Source: Paramecium tetraurelia (Eukaryota > Ciliophora > Oligohymenophorea > Peniculida > Parameciidae). From it: a DNA stretch of 64,000 nucleotides. Positions 23,757 to 35,262 of this stretch are shown here, piece by piece. The notes beneath the pieces were generated by a model. The model searched no databases, was not told the origin of the DNA, and saw nothing but the letters and a program-made list of their open reading frames with translations. Each line of letters starts with the position of its first letter. Positions within the stretch are counted from its first letter, which is position 1. The stretch spans positions 2,737-66,736 of the forward strand of contig NW_001799629.1 in the NCBI RefSeq assembly GCF_000165425.1. Reading direction: 5' to 3'. Both the position numbers and the translations under genes were made by a program.

Positions 23757-25419
23757 ATGGGATTTTTCGATTATTTCTTTGGAAAAAAAAAAGAACCTGA
23801 AAAATAGGCTCCACAACCATAAGCAGTCGTTCAATAGCCAAAATCCAATAAATAGATTGAAGAGGAAGTTTGTTATTTTTTATTAAATTAAGAATTGGGT
23901 TTACGCTTCGATTCTTTAATATTTGACATCCCCAATCTGGAATATAACTATTTCTGAATTTGTAGATTAAAACTGCATCGTCTTTGATGATGAAGAGGAG
24001 AATAAGTTAGAATATTAGGCCTTGTTCAAAAAATACAAAAAGATGATGGCCAATCTTATTGACAATATGATGAATGAGTTAGGCGTAAACGAAGAGCAAT
24101 TTGCTGAGTAAGTAGAAAAGGGTTTAAGGCATCCAAAGGAAAAACTGGTCTTTGAAAAACTATTGACAATTGATAACTTTTTGGTTTTCAAAACTCAAAT
24201 GATTAAAAGAAACAAAGAATTAGAATTAGAGGCCCTAAAAGAAATCGAGAAATAAGATCAGAAGAAGTAAATGATACATCCAATTAATTAGAGTTTAAAA
24301 AGGATAAGTTGTGAATCCCTAAAATAATGCTAATATCAAACTACTTGAAATGGAAGCAGAGAAGGCTGAATTAGAACATGCATTGTAAATGTCCTTGGCA
24401 GTCGAAGAAGAAAAAAAGAAGATGGTAACCGAAGAGGATAGATAATTACAAGAAGTATTGAGATAGAGCTTAGTTGAATTTTAGTATTGATTTTATTTAT
24501 TTCTAAGACAAGGTTTGAAAAAGTAAAGAGAAGCTTTAGAACTAAAAACTAGAGAATTAAAAAAAGCGAAAGAAGAACAAGCATAAAAAGCATAGGAGTT
24601 TGAATAATAATCAAAATTGTAATAATAATAATAATAATAACCGTAATAATAATTATAATAATAATAACCATCATAAGAAATTAAATAATAAGGTAGTCTA
24701 AATTCAGATGGAACACCTACTCCTATTTTAAAATCTGTAAAATACACATCCTATATAGGAATATCAATTATAAAACATTTAAAGCCAAATCTAACAAGGT
24801 CCAACTATGGCTGAATTTTATTAAGTTCAAAATAGCAACAACTCCCAACCAGAAAAAGTCGAATAAGTGCAAAACTAGAAAGAGCCAATACCCATTTTAT
24901 AATCAAAAAAACTTGATAAGTTATCACATAAACCTGTCTTACCATCAATCTAGGGTTAGGCTCAACCTGTAATACAATAAGCAGATTCAGTGATCTAGTT
25001 TGAGATGGATGTTGCAGAAGATGATGCTGGTGTCAAAAAGTCGGTCATTGCAAATTTAGCTTCTCAAAAGACTACTGAAATAAATAATGTTGATTAAGGT
25101 GAAAGTGTTGAAGATAGAAAAAGAAGATTAATTAAACAAAGAGAAGAAATTAGAAAGAGAAAAGAAGAAGAAAATAAAAAGACTTTGGAATAGTATAAAC
25201 AATAATAAGCTAATGTACACATTTTAAATTTTTCTTTTCTAGGAAATCAATAACAATAAGGAAGATGATGCCTTTTCAATCTAGAGAAAAAATACTTAAG
25301 AAGAATTGTAAAGAAAAAGAGAACTTCTAGAGAAGAAGAAAAACGAAATTAAATTGCAGAAAGAAAAAATGGAAAAAGAAAAAATGTAAAATTAAGAAGA
25401 AGATATTGATTTATTATGA
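23757..25419 (+). CDS. CFAP36-like protein with ARL2-binding (BART-like) domain
   Basis: About 520 residues. After MGFFDYFFGKKK and a Gln/Pro-rich spacer comes a BART-like helical domain: ASILQYLTSPIWNITISEFV, DQNCIVFDDEEENKLEY, then YKKMMANLIDNMMNELGVNE and EQFAEQVEKGL. This matches the pattern I recall for cilia- and flagella-associated protein 36 (CCDC104), which binds ARL3/ARL2-type GTPases at the cilium base. The rest is coiled coil, with a poly-Gln tract at about 24618-24672 and, near the end, EDRKRRLIKQREEIRKRKEE, similar to the CFAP36 tail. Introns: 23868-23892, 24484-24507, 24737-24758, 25215-25242. One extra base is needed to explain a frame break in the A-run near 24300. Confidence 0.8.
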
Positions 25420-26249
25420 AAAATAGAATATTTAAAGCATTTTTTTTCTGATAATTCTCTACTTCCTCCTTGGATTGCTAAGAATTACCAATATTTTATT
25501 AGAATAATGTGTTATACAAAAATTGTTAAGGATGCAGATATGATAAAATCATATTTTAACATAATTATTTTAATTAGAATAACAGTATTTGTATGCTAAT
25601 CTTTAGGAAGAAGAATGTTATAAAATCAGATGATTTTCTTTAGCATATTTGATTGTTATATACCTAATACTATTGATTTGGGTAATATCCATAATATAAA
25701 TTATTAACAGAAGAAATAAATAGTCAAATTCATGATAAAATTAAATAAATTTGACATGATATAAATAGACAATCTTATAGAATTTTTTTAAGAAATTACA
25801 ATTATGATATATGAAATAATATTGAAAGAGGAAATTAAATAAAGTCATTTAGTTTCTACTATAAACATTTAAACACTATTAAATAGGAATTATAATATTC
25901 AATTAAGTAATAATTTTTGATGCAGATCAACACGGGTTACAAATGAATTTTATCAATATATTTAAAAAAAAATAGCGATAAAAACAATTAGATTATAAGT
26001 ATGAAAATCATTTTAATTTAGTAATCATTTTTATAAATGAATCAATTCTTCATCATTATTATAATATGATTTTATTATTAAAATTGTAGATTTTATTATG
26101 AAACATTCATATCCTAAACTTATGGATTACATAATATTATTGAAAGTTACTATTGAACTGATTTAAAAGAGATGGGTAAAATTTGATTAATTTATGTTTG
26201 AGTGTATTTTATTAATATTTTTAAATATTATATATAACCGTTGAAATTC
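25420..26249. other. Intergenic, nothing recognised
   Basis: 830 bp of A+T-rich sequence between two forward genes, with no protein-like frame or repeat of note. Confidence 0.4.
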
Positions 26250-27435
26250 ATGAGCTAACAATTTTACTAGACATATGTGCCAAATCCATTCATTCCAACA
26301 TTCAATCCCACCATCAATTCATCGAGAATTGATTATCCATCAACTAATTCTGCTAAATAAGCCGATATTAAAGAATCATCAAACGATTAGATCTAACAAA
26401 ATAATGTTATCACTTCATCATTTAGTTTAAATCCTTAAACAAATAAATCGATAGTACTGAAACGTAATTGAATCCCCTATTATTGTTAGCAATTTTGACC
26501 AATCAAGATGAATATCAAAGAAAGATCAATGATTTGGAAAGGAGTCATAAAAAAGAACTTAAAGAACTTGAGTTTAAAATGCAATCATAAATAGATTCCC
26601 TCTTATAAAAAAGATAGCAAGAAGATTAATTTAAATAATTAACTGATGTTCGACAATAGATAGCTGAACTTTAATCAACATTACAAGGGAATACATATGG
26701 TCATCCCTACTCTTAATAATCATAACAATAACACTTATTTTACAGTCAAAATGAGGTGGAGAGATTGGAAAAGCAATTAAAAAAAAAGAAAAATAAAATC
26801 AAGCTCTTCAAAACTGAAATTGACAGTCTCAAATCAGAACTGTAATTTAGACAATAAAGAATAACCGAACTTGAAATCAAATTGCATTACTCCGAAAATA
26901 AACCAATAATATAATAATCTCTATTGCCTAAAGTGATAAATGTACCCTAAAGCATCCCTTAACCAACAACAATAATCTAGGACTCTCCAGAACTCATTGA
27001 TAGAATTAGAAGTCTAGAGTTTGAAAGAGATGTAAATTACAAATATCATTTTAGTCATTGCTTTAAGAATTGAGAAGGTTGTAGACAACATTCTAACCTA
27101 CTTAAAAATAACAATATGCATTTCCATCTGTGGAGGAGTGGAACCGACTTATGCATGAGTACAAAGTCTTAGAAAGTGAGAACAATAAACTAAATACAAT
27201 CATATTATAGAAGGATGACTTAATCAAATCTTTAGAATAAAGAATAAGTGTTGAGCTTACTAAATAAAGTGCTTTACAAGCTCAAGGTCATCAACCAAGA
27301 GCCATTTAAGTTTTGTATGATCCTTAGACTCAATAACAATCATCTAAATCATAATAATTGTACCCAATTGCAGTTTAAAATACTGAGCAACAAACTAATA
27401 TTGAGCCAACATTACAGAATCCTAGTGCCCAATGA
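26250..27435 (+). CDS. Gln-rich coiled-coil protein
   Basis: About 385 residues. A Ser/Asn/Pro-rich N-terminus is followed by a long coiled coil: NDLERSHKKELKELEFKMQS, EVERLEKQLKKKKNKIKLFK, EIDSLKSELQFRQQRITELE; then a Pro/Ile spacer, a helical segment with a conserved-looking VEEWNRLMHEYKVLESENNK, and a Gln-rich tail. One intron at 27032-27054 (23 nt). A one-base break lies between about 26395 and 26440 because the start frame and the coiled-coil frame differ. No family recognised; a structural or ciliary/basal-body role is possible but speculative. Confidence 0.65.
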
Positions 27436-27503
27436 ATTTATATATTAAATTTAAGACTTATGTATAAAAACAAGTGAATATTATAAAATAATTATAATTG
27501 TAT

Positions 27504-29319
27504 TCAAAAGACTTAACAACAACTATCTCTTTTCTTTGGCTATTCTTTCATTTATTCAGTGTTTGTAGTTTGATTAGTTGTAGAAGATTGAAATTGTGAT
27601 TCTTGAGTTTGAAATTTAATTTAAGATCCTCTGCCACTTATAAATTATTGTAATTCTCTTGGTGTTTCACTGATAGATTTCAAGGCCGATATCAGTTATA
27701 CTTCGTTTAAATAATTGTCCCCATTTTCATCAGGTTCTGCCTCTGAACCATCTAAAGAGCAGGGCAATGATTATTTTCTTAAATTGCCTCCTGATTGTCT
27801 TTAGCCGATTCTTTTGGAGTTGGGACTTGAATTTTGTTTAGGTTTTAAATTTTCATTATCAAGATACTATTAGAATCTATAACTAAATTATTCTTTAATA
27901 TCTGATTTACTGCTTGATTGCTAGAGTGATCTCCTTAATGATTTTCTATATTCTCCAGTTAACTCATCGATATTCATGGCTTGATCGATTTGGAGTTAGA
28001 AGTTTTATTCTTTAAATATCTGTTTATCATATTTGATGCCCTAAAACATATAAATGAGTAGAAAATACATTCATCAATAAAATCTTTTCCATCATTGATA
28101 GTTCCTATTTAAGCATGGTCATTTATTTTTCAATCTACTCATAACTGAGTTTGATGTTGATTTTGACTTTATTGAGAATGAGTTTTGCTCTCTACGCAAA
28201 TTTCAAGGTTTGGATGGTTTTTTCTTCATGTTCTGATGCTGCACTTACTGCACAGATGAAGGAAGTATTGGAATTACCACCTAAGCATTCTTTAAGAAGC
28301 AAGGTGAGTTTAGAATCTCTATAAGGAACATGTTTATTGCTTTTTCTGCTGGATAAAGCCATAATGCAATGTCCCAAACAGTGTAAGGATTAGTTGATCT
28401 TTTTGGTTTCCTCGAGCATTTATCCTTTGGCAACAGTTTTGGCGAGTCTTTCACTTCCAGCCAAATCTATAAATTGAATTTTGGATGTTCTCTATGATTT
28501 GTCCTTCCATTCAACAAACAATCTAAGTCAATGGAATGGGTTACTCAATTGAGAAAATCACATGAGATCTACTGGACCTGGAATTGAATTGGGTTGCTCC
28601 AATTGCTCTGTTGTAACTACCAAAGGCAATTAATTCCATGAGATCGTTCACAGATTCAACTTGAACTTCTCTCACTCCCATCAACTTGGGACCATCAGCT
28701 ATAGAACTAATCTAAGAAATGTAAAAATGAAATACTTTGAGATCTAATTTTTGGTTGTTAGTTTTATATTGTTAATTTAACAGATCATAAATTTGCTCAT
28801 TATAGATCTCGACATAGTTGGCTTTGAGAGTCACTTATTGCAATGATTCTTATTGTTTGATTTTTTGATATCCCTACATTCGTAATTGATTGTACCTCAA
28901 CTATTTGATAAAACGATCTAGGAAGTATGCCAGAACTCTAGTCAATATTGAACTTATTATTGAGAATCTGCTCTATGGTACTCTCTGGCCCTAAGATTGT
29001 ATAGGTTTTGCCCGAGGAAGTTGCACCGTAAGCAAACACCGCACTATTATACCCCTATAAGCTAGAGATATGAAATATGGATTGTTACAAAAAACTGATT
29101 TTGGGCAACATAATGGTTTAGAATATCTCATCTTAGAGTGTCATAGGAGGCATGATAACATCAAATTCAAAGATTTCATCTTGTTTTGTATTTTTATATG
29201 TGATTGCCTCTTCTTCAATTATCCAATTAGGAGACTTGAGATTAAGGAAAATTTACAGACTCTTCTTCTGTACTCAAAATGGATTTAAAGCGAATGATAA
29301 CTTTAATTTGATTGTCCAT
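27504..29319 (-). CDS. Kinesin motor protein with C-terminal CaaX-like end
   Basis: 573 residues, fully in frame after removing introns 29235-29256, 28874-28895, 28523-28544 and 28041-28068. The motor is N-terminal: MDNQIKVIIRFK, nucleotide loop FAYGATSSGKTYT, switch I region NSRSSRSHVIFSIE, switch II IQFIDLAGSERLAK, and a neck-proximal NTSFICAVSAASEHEEKTIQ with TLKFAQRAK. The tail is short: a coiled coil and a Ser/Asn/Gln-rich region, ending CCQVF. It should move on microtubules in an ATP-dependent manner; N-terminal motors are usually plus-end directed. The class is unclear (the motor is somewhat CENP-E/kinesin-7-like in its 'AYGATSSGKT' loop). A terminal CQVF could be prenylated, which would tether it to membrane. 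It starts 37 bp upstream (left) of the next reverse gene's stop. Confidence 0.92.
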
Positions 29320-29356
29320 TTTTATATATCTATAATAATTATAATAATAATAAAAA

Positions 29357-30241
29357 TCAATTGATCAGTTATTAAAACTTAGTTCGTATTAGACTCCGCG
29401 GCCTTCCCAACGCTTTACAACTATTCTTATTATTGGGAGTATTGTTTTCATTTTCGTCAAGTAACTAAATTTTCTTAATCTGGTAAATGGATCTGGCTGG
29501 CAAACGTTTCTCAATCACAAATTCTGTTTGTACTCGCAATCCAGTTACCTTTGCGTTGTTCTTGTAAAATGTGTTATTGCGAGATCGAGCAGGTTTTGGT
29601 GTAAGACAATATGATTTCCTCTTATTTTGATGGTAATATTAGTTTATGCTTTTTTGAATAGTTTGATTTCTATCTGAGATATCCTTAGTCATTTGCTGCA
29701 TCCTCCTTCGAAGTAGATCTGACATGTAAATGAATCTGGGCTCTTCGAATCGGTTCCTGTTATATAAGGAGGACAATAATAAATATTTATTTGTCTCATC
29801 TTGTTCTAAGTCTAGACAATTGTAATGCGATTACTAGATCTAAGGTTCTCGTAGGAAGTAAGTCTACTGTATGCGGTGAGTTTCTATGATGTTATTATAG
29901 GTTTTGAGAGTCGTATTGCCAAGCTTCTTGATTTCCTTCAAATAAACTCGTATGCAATAATCATAGATTTACTCAATTGACAAATCCAATGATAACAGTT
30001 CTTCAAGTCTTATAAATCATTAAGAATACCTTGTATATCTTCTGAGATACAAATTTCGGATGTGTTCATAGTTTTTAATTTGAATGAGTTGGATCAATGA
30101 ATTGATCTGATTTTCAGAAAACAGGGATTTATTCAACCTCAAGTATTTCTGGATTTCAAATTGTTGGATCTCAGTCAATGGCTCTGGTTAGGTTAATAAA
30201 ACTATCATGTCAAGTCTAGCGATCAGAATATGCATTCCCAT
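29357..30241 (-). CDS. Unknown basic protein, 287 residues
   Basis: In frame after one 21-nt intron (30009-30029). Starts MGMHILIARLDMIVLL, then helical segments (EIQQFEIQKYLRLNKSLFSE, LEELLSLDLSIEQIYDYCIR), and a basic, Arg/Lys-rich C-terminal half with YMSDLLRRRMQQMTKDI and a KPARSRNNTFYK stretch. Composition suggests a nucleic-acid- or microtubule-binding protein, but no motif supports a specific call. It lies between the kinesin gene (same strand) and a divergent ERV-like gene whose ATG is only 43 bp away. Confidence 0.65.
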
Positions 30242-30284
30242 TGAATATCGAATAGTATTAACAGATAAAGAATAAATTAAATTA
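30242..30284. promoter_or_regulatory. 43-bp bidirectional intergenic promoter
   Basis: Two divergent genes have start codons separated by only 43 bp, so both promoters and both 5' leaders must overlap here or extend into the coding regions. The segment is A+T-rich with no recognisable motif. Confidence 0.5.
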
Positions 30285-31742
30285 ATGATAAACCTATTCC
30301 CTAAAATACAGGACAATCAATATAATCGTCAATCTTGGGGAGGCCTCCTGTTTCTCATAACCATCATTTTTATTGTCATTATGATTTGGACTGAAATTAC
30401 AAACGCCTTCAAGGGGAAAATTTCATTACTAGTAGATTCAACTATTGATTCTAGGATTAGAGTTAATTTGGATGCAACTATCCAAGCTCCCTGCCAAGCA
30501 TTATTTTAACATATAAGATATGATGGGTTCCTATTTATAAGATGTATAACACTCTGTTATAAAAACACCACTTATCAAAGCTACTTTTGAGGAGGCGATA
30601 TTTAAGCCAAACGTAAATTTCACATCTTGCTACGGTGCTGAGTTGATTGTAGATCAAAGGTGTTATAGTTGCTAAGATGTTATGATGGCATTTGCTTAAA
30701 GAAGATGGACATAGCCTAATTTCGAAAGCATAGTTTAATGTGTTGGTCAGCCTATTGTTTAATTTGATGACTCAGAATTACTGTAGTTCTTAAAAACTGA
30801 TCTTAATCACTAAAAATAACTTTATCTGACTAAAAATGAATTGATTAATATTACTCCTACTCAATTATTTAAATAATCTTTTGAATTAGATGATAATGAC
30901 ACCACCAATTAAATTTTGACTTAAGAATAGAGAGGCAAGTTCAAGAAAGCTTTAGATCTACTCTCTGAATTTAGTTATAATCCAATGCAATGGGATGAAC
31001 AGAGATTGTAAGAAGAAAAGAATAAATAATTCGATTAGTTGATTAACATGCTTAATATATCTATGGATCACATTATAGGAGGTACTAAAAAGTCAAAATA
31101 ATTCAAATTTTTCAATATATCTATAGTTATTAACCTAATTCAATTTTAGATAAATCATTTAATTAATTTAAAATCAGTATTTATGTTAATGTCAAAGAAT
31201 TTAAGCACTAGAATACTAGATAACTATTTAGTGAACCATTCAAGGTTGAACAGCCATCTTAATAAAATATTGAAGTCTCAGATATTGAAGGACATATTAA
31301 TGAAGCATGTAGATTTTTTGGTTATTTTTACATTAAGAAGGTTCCTGGAATCCTTGCTATACAATCCAATAAATAAGCCATGGATTTTATTAATAGAACA
31401 TTTCAAGGAAATCACAGCTTCAAGTTATCATTTGGAGAATAACCACAAACTCAAACAGAAACAAATAGTCAATTTTCTTCAAAATACTATTTAAAATTAG
31501 TCACTACTAACAGTATTGATATTTGGAATAATCGAAATGTCTATTATACATTTACACAATAGAGGTCTCTTTACAATGCTACGACTGCTCCATTCATTGA
31601 ATTCCAATATGAATTTGATCCTATTTCTATGACTGTTCAATCTACTACAATAATAAATTATCTAGTTTTAGTTTTTGCAGTTATAGGAGGTATTTTTGCT
31701 GTTAGTAAATATATCGCAGTTCTCTTGATGATTTTAATATGA
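30285..31742 (+). CDS. ERGIC/ERV41-ERV46-family cargo receptor
   Basis: About 485 residues. Family layout is clear: a short cytosolic start (MINLFPKIQDNQYNRQSWGG), first membrane segment (LLFLITIIFIVIMIWTEI), an N-proximal lumenal motif (STIDSRIRVNLDATIQAPC, the 'NxDxTxxxxPC' pattern), a lumenal core with Cys-containing EACRFFGYFYIKKVPGILAI and NRTFQGNHSFKLSFGE, YEFDPISMTVQSTT, and a second membrane segment (LVLVFAVIGGIFAVSKYIAV). These receptors shuttle between ER and Golgi and load cargo into COPII vesicles. One extra base near 30515 and one missing base near 31165 break the frame, compensating overall. A further 50-residue frame after the stop (to about 31892) may be the true tail after another break. 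Confidence 0.8.
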
Positions 31743-31959
31743 TATTCTGCATTTTAATATTAATTAATTAGCAAATAGTTTTAACTCTTTGGAACTCTTT
31801 AATCCAATAAATCCTCATAAAATTTAGAGCTTAAGACCTTAAATTCTGATGACACATATTGATTATTATTTTGATGCTTATAAATAGTCTAAATGATTCA
31901 TTTAGTGGAATTCTAACAAGAATAAATAAAATTGATTATATTGATTAATTAAATAATTT

Positions 31960-32780
31960 ATGGAACCTATTGTTAATGAGTTTTCATAAGTAAATGATGA
32001 TTCAGTCGAAAAAGAGAAGGCCTAAATTAAAAATATCATAGTATTTGAAACAGCAGGAACATTATTATTGATCTATGGAGCATTAGCTACAGAGTAAAGT
32101 GATCTTATAATTATAGAACAAATTTCGGAGTAGCTCTTGTTTATTTCATTGGATTAGTGGTATGTGCAAGGTTAAGCGGAGGATACTTCAATCCTATTTG
32201 CACTTTAATAGGATATATAGATGGATCGATTTCTAAGAAAAAAGCCATTTATTATGTTGGAGCTTAAACAGTTGCAGGTTTAATAGCAGGGATGTTATTG
32301 ATGCCAATGTTTGCATCCAAATAAACATTGCCATATTTCGAAAGGTATTTGTGATTACAATTAATATAGATTACCATCACATTAAGTCTTTGGAACAATG
32401 ATGTCTGAAATAGCTGGCTCCATCATCTTTTTCACATTCATACAAATTTAGACTGCAGAAAACACTAAAATAACGACTACTCCTGTGCAATCCGCCATCT
32501 TTGTGAGTGTCATTTATTTCGTAGCTCGATAGTAAATATTTAATATAATGTAGATACACTGCAACGATGGGGAATAGTTTATTCAACCCTTCAGCTGCTT
32601 TTGGGTACAATAATCATATATGTTAGATTACAATTATTTTATGGAATTTATTATGGAAAATGGGATTAAATGATTAATTTATTGATGTACATTCTTGGTC
32701 CTTGGATTGGAGCATTGTTAGCAATCACCTTCTTTTGGAAAATCTATACTCCAACTCTTGTTAGTAAATAGTCAAATTGA
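31960..32780 (+). CDS. Aquaporin-like (MIP family) channel with altered NPA motifs
   Basis: About 265 residues. After a short acidic/Lys N-terminus come FETAGTLLLIYGALATEQ (helix 1), NFGVALVYFIGLVVCARLSG leading into GGYFNPICTLIG, which is the position of the first NPA, then QTVAGLIAGMLLMPM, FGTMMSEIAGSIIFFTF (second-repeat helix), a SLFNPSAAFG which is the second NPA site, and a final MYILGPWIGALLAITFFWKI. So the two pore motifs are NPI and NPS instead of NPA, which suggests changed selectivity. Intron at 32345-32369. Frame breaks of one base are needed near 32110, between about 32525 and 32580, and near 32670; decay cannot be excluded. Confidence 0.75.
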
Positions 32781-32823
32781 ATTTCATATTAATACAATAT
32801 TAATTTTATACGGTTATTAACGA

Positions 32824-33587
32824 ATGCACTTCTCTGAGTAAAACTCTATTGAAAATGATAATCGAATAAAATAACTATAGAAAAAGAGAGAAGCCATCTA
32901 AAAGTAGACTGAAATGAGGAGAAAGGAGATTGAACAACATTCTGATTTGGATTACGAGTATTGATTACATGTCATTGTGCTAGAAAAATCTAGAAAGAAA
33001 ACGAGATACTGATTTAAGATAAATATAATGTGGAGTAGAGAGCTGCCAAATTGCAAGAAGTGTATAATGGTCTCAAACTGAGCGTAATGAAATAGTAATT
33101 ATAATTCAAATTTTATAGAGTTGGAAAAATACAAGTTTCTGCTGATACCTTATGCAAACATAAATAAAACATCTATGAACATATGGTGAGACATAAATCA
33201 AAGGAGGCCGACCTATTTTTATTTGCTACAAACACAAAACCTAAGGATTACTTTTAAGTTTTAGAAGACAATTTGAATTAAGGTCCATTGGTATAAGAGA
33301 AAGAGAAGGAAATGGAAGCCTTGAAATTACAAAATCAAATCCTGAAGAATGAATTGGAAATCCATAAAAACCAATAGTAATACATTCGAGAATTCTCTAA
33401 CAACCCTCACATTGACTAAGATATCATTAAAAACATGGTTAATGAAAATCAGTTTAATAGAATCAATACAAGCAAAAATGAGAGAAGCAATAGTTAATTG
33501 AGCATGGAAACTAAATAAATTATGGACTTTTATAATGAAAAATAATAGTCCTCTTCTATGTATAAGGAATAATTGTAATTTGGTTGA
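32824..33587 (+). CDS. Coiled-coil protein, 245 residues
   Basis: Intact after removing one 26-nt intron (32958-32983). Almost entirely Lys/Glu/Gln-rich helix: KKREAIQKQTEMRRKEIEQH, AKLQEVYNGLKLSVMKQQLQ, EKEKEMEALKLQNQILKNEL, with a short non-coil insert FLFATNTKPKDYFQVLEDN. No recognised family; the middle VGKIQVSADTLCKHKQNIYE segment may be the functional core. It converges on the helicase gene, leaving only 15 bp between the two stop codons. Confidence 0.7.
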
Positions 33588-33602
33588 TATTTATAAACTA
33601 AT

Positions 33603-35262
33603 TCATTTAAAATATTATTCTAATTCATTACTTAAACATTTTAATTATGAATAAAACTCTCTACAACATTTACATTATAATATATCTTTAATTTCATTAA
33701 TATTAAACTTTATTAATTAATTCTATTTAGTAGTTATTACTTTTTCTTATACTTCTACATCCATCTGTTGTTATTAATTTTGGTTATCATCACATTCCTA
33801 TATTTTTTTTTATTTTCTAGGTCTAATTACGATCTCCTCTTTCTCAAAGTTATCCTTTTAATCTTTCTCCTTTTGTTCATCCTCATAATATTGAAATTTG
33901 TTTTCATCATAAAACTTGTAATTGGTTTATTTCCAGTCAGAAACCCCATTTAAAAATTCAGCATAAAACTCCTTCTTTTCAACCATATTACAATGCTTCT
34001 CATCTAATTTGGTATTCAATCTCGGAATCTCTTCTTCAATAAACTCGTACACATCCTTAAAATTTGTTTGTTCAAGTAATAATGACATACCAAAAGTTCC
34101 AAAACGACCTGTTCTTCCTATCCTATGTAAATAGGTTTCATAAGAAGAGGGAGTATCAAAATGAATAACCAGATCCAGAGTATCGACGTCAATTCCTCGG
34201 GAGAGCTGCAAATATAAATTAAATAAATACCAAATCTGTGGAAATAATCAAATTTGCCTTGTTTCTTTTGAGTTAATGCATCATTTTTATTCTATCAGAT
34301 TAAGTTAAATCTCCGTGAATAAGCACTGGATTAAAACCTTCAGCCTTAAGATCCATAAATAGATTTTCTCCTCTAACTTTGTCATTATAAAAGATTATAG
34401 TTTACTTGATTGATAACTATTTCATTATTTTAGCAATTGCTTCAGTTTTTGTTTGGTATTTAGATTTATTTTCATCATCATAATTTAACTTAATGTAAAA
34501 TTACGTCAGATTCTCTAGGCATATTTCCTCATTTGATTTAATTAGTTTAGGATTGCTCAGACATAACTATATCAAACCAATTATTTTGGTAGGATATGTT
34601 GCAGAGAAACATAATATTTAAGGTTTATTTTAATCCTAATTCCTACCTACAATATTTGCCAATATCTTCTTAAAATGAGGCTAAAAAGTATAATTCTCAT
34701 GTAATTTATCTGCTTCATCCAATACCAACAATTTTATATTGCACAAATTCATTAACTTTTCCTGAATCATTTACATAATTCTTCCTACTGTGCCTATTAT
34801 TATAGTGCATCTTCTTGTTTTAAGAACATCTCTATCTTGTTCGACAGGCAATCCTCCAATAAACAGATGAGATTGAAAATAGTCCTTCTCTACTCCTTCC
34901 AATTTATTTACAAGTTTTGTTAATATGTCAGTGATTTATATGGCTAATTCTCTCGTAGGTACAATAATTAATGCAAATGGCAAAGGATTCTCAAAATTTT
35001 AAATGGTATTATCAACAACCAAAGTTTATTGAATTCTAGCCTTCCTTTCATAAGCATCTTATTATATTTCCAATCCATATTATAGTACCTACACTAAAAA
35101 GCACAATGTCTTTCCAGTGCCAGCTTCTCCTTAACAAATGACATCCTCTTTTTACAATATAGATGGAATGGACTTTTGTTAAATTAAAGAAGGTTTCTTG
35201 AAATTCATTTTTTCGAATGCTTCTACTATGCATTTGTTAATACCAAAATTATTAAAATTCAT
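33603..35262 (-). CDS. DEAD-box RNA helicase, DDX20/Gemin3-like
   Basis: 544 residues, in frame with one 25-nt intron (34206-34230, ending CAG). Motifs in order: Q-motif region [16 protein letters not shown], Walker A GEAGTGKT, Ia PTRELAIQ, Ib [25 protein letters not shown] region [32 protein letters not shown]. The DEADKL element after motif II and the SATYP form of motif III recall DDX20/Gemin3, an ATP-dependent helicase of the SMN complex in snRNP assembly, but a general DEAD-box role is possible. The C-terminal ~120 residues are Gln/Lys/Glu-rich with CKCCREFY near the end. Note that much of this tail only appears when TAA/TAG are read as Gln. Confidence 0.9.

Noticed and set aside
24600-24680. 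Simple TAA repeat as non-coding microsatellite
   Set aside because: It lies in frame within the CFAP36-like coding region and encodes glutamine in this genetic code.
29070-29364. Two forward frames over the start of the kinesin gene
   Set aside because: They overlap the well-supported reverse-strand kinesin exon 1 and motor; composition is not protein-like.
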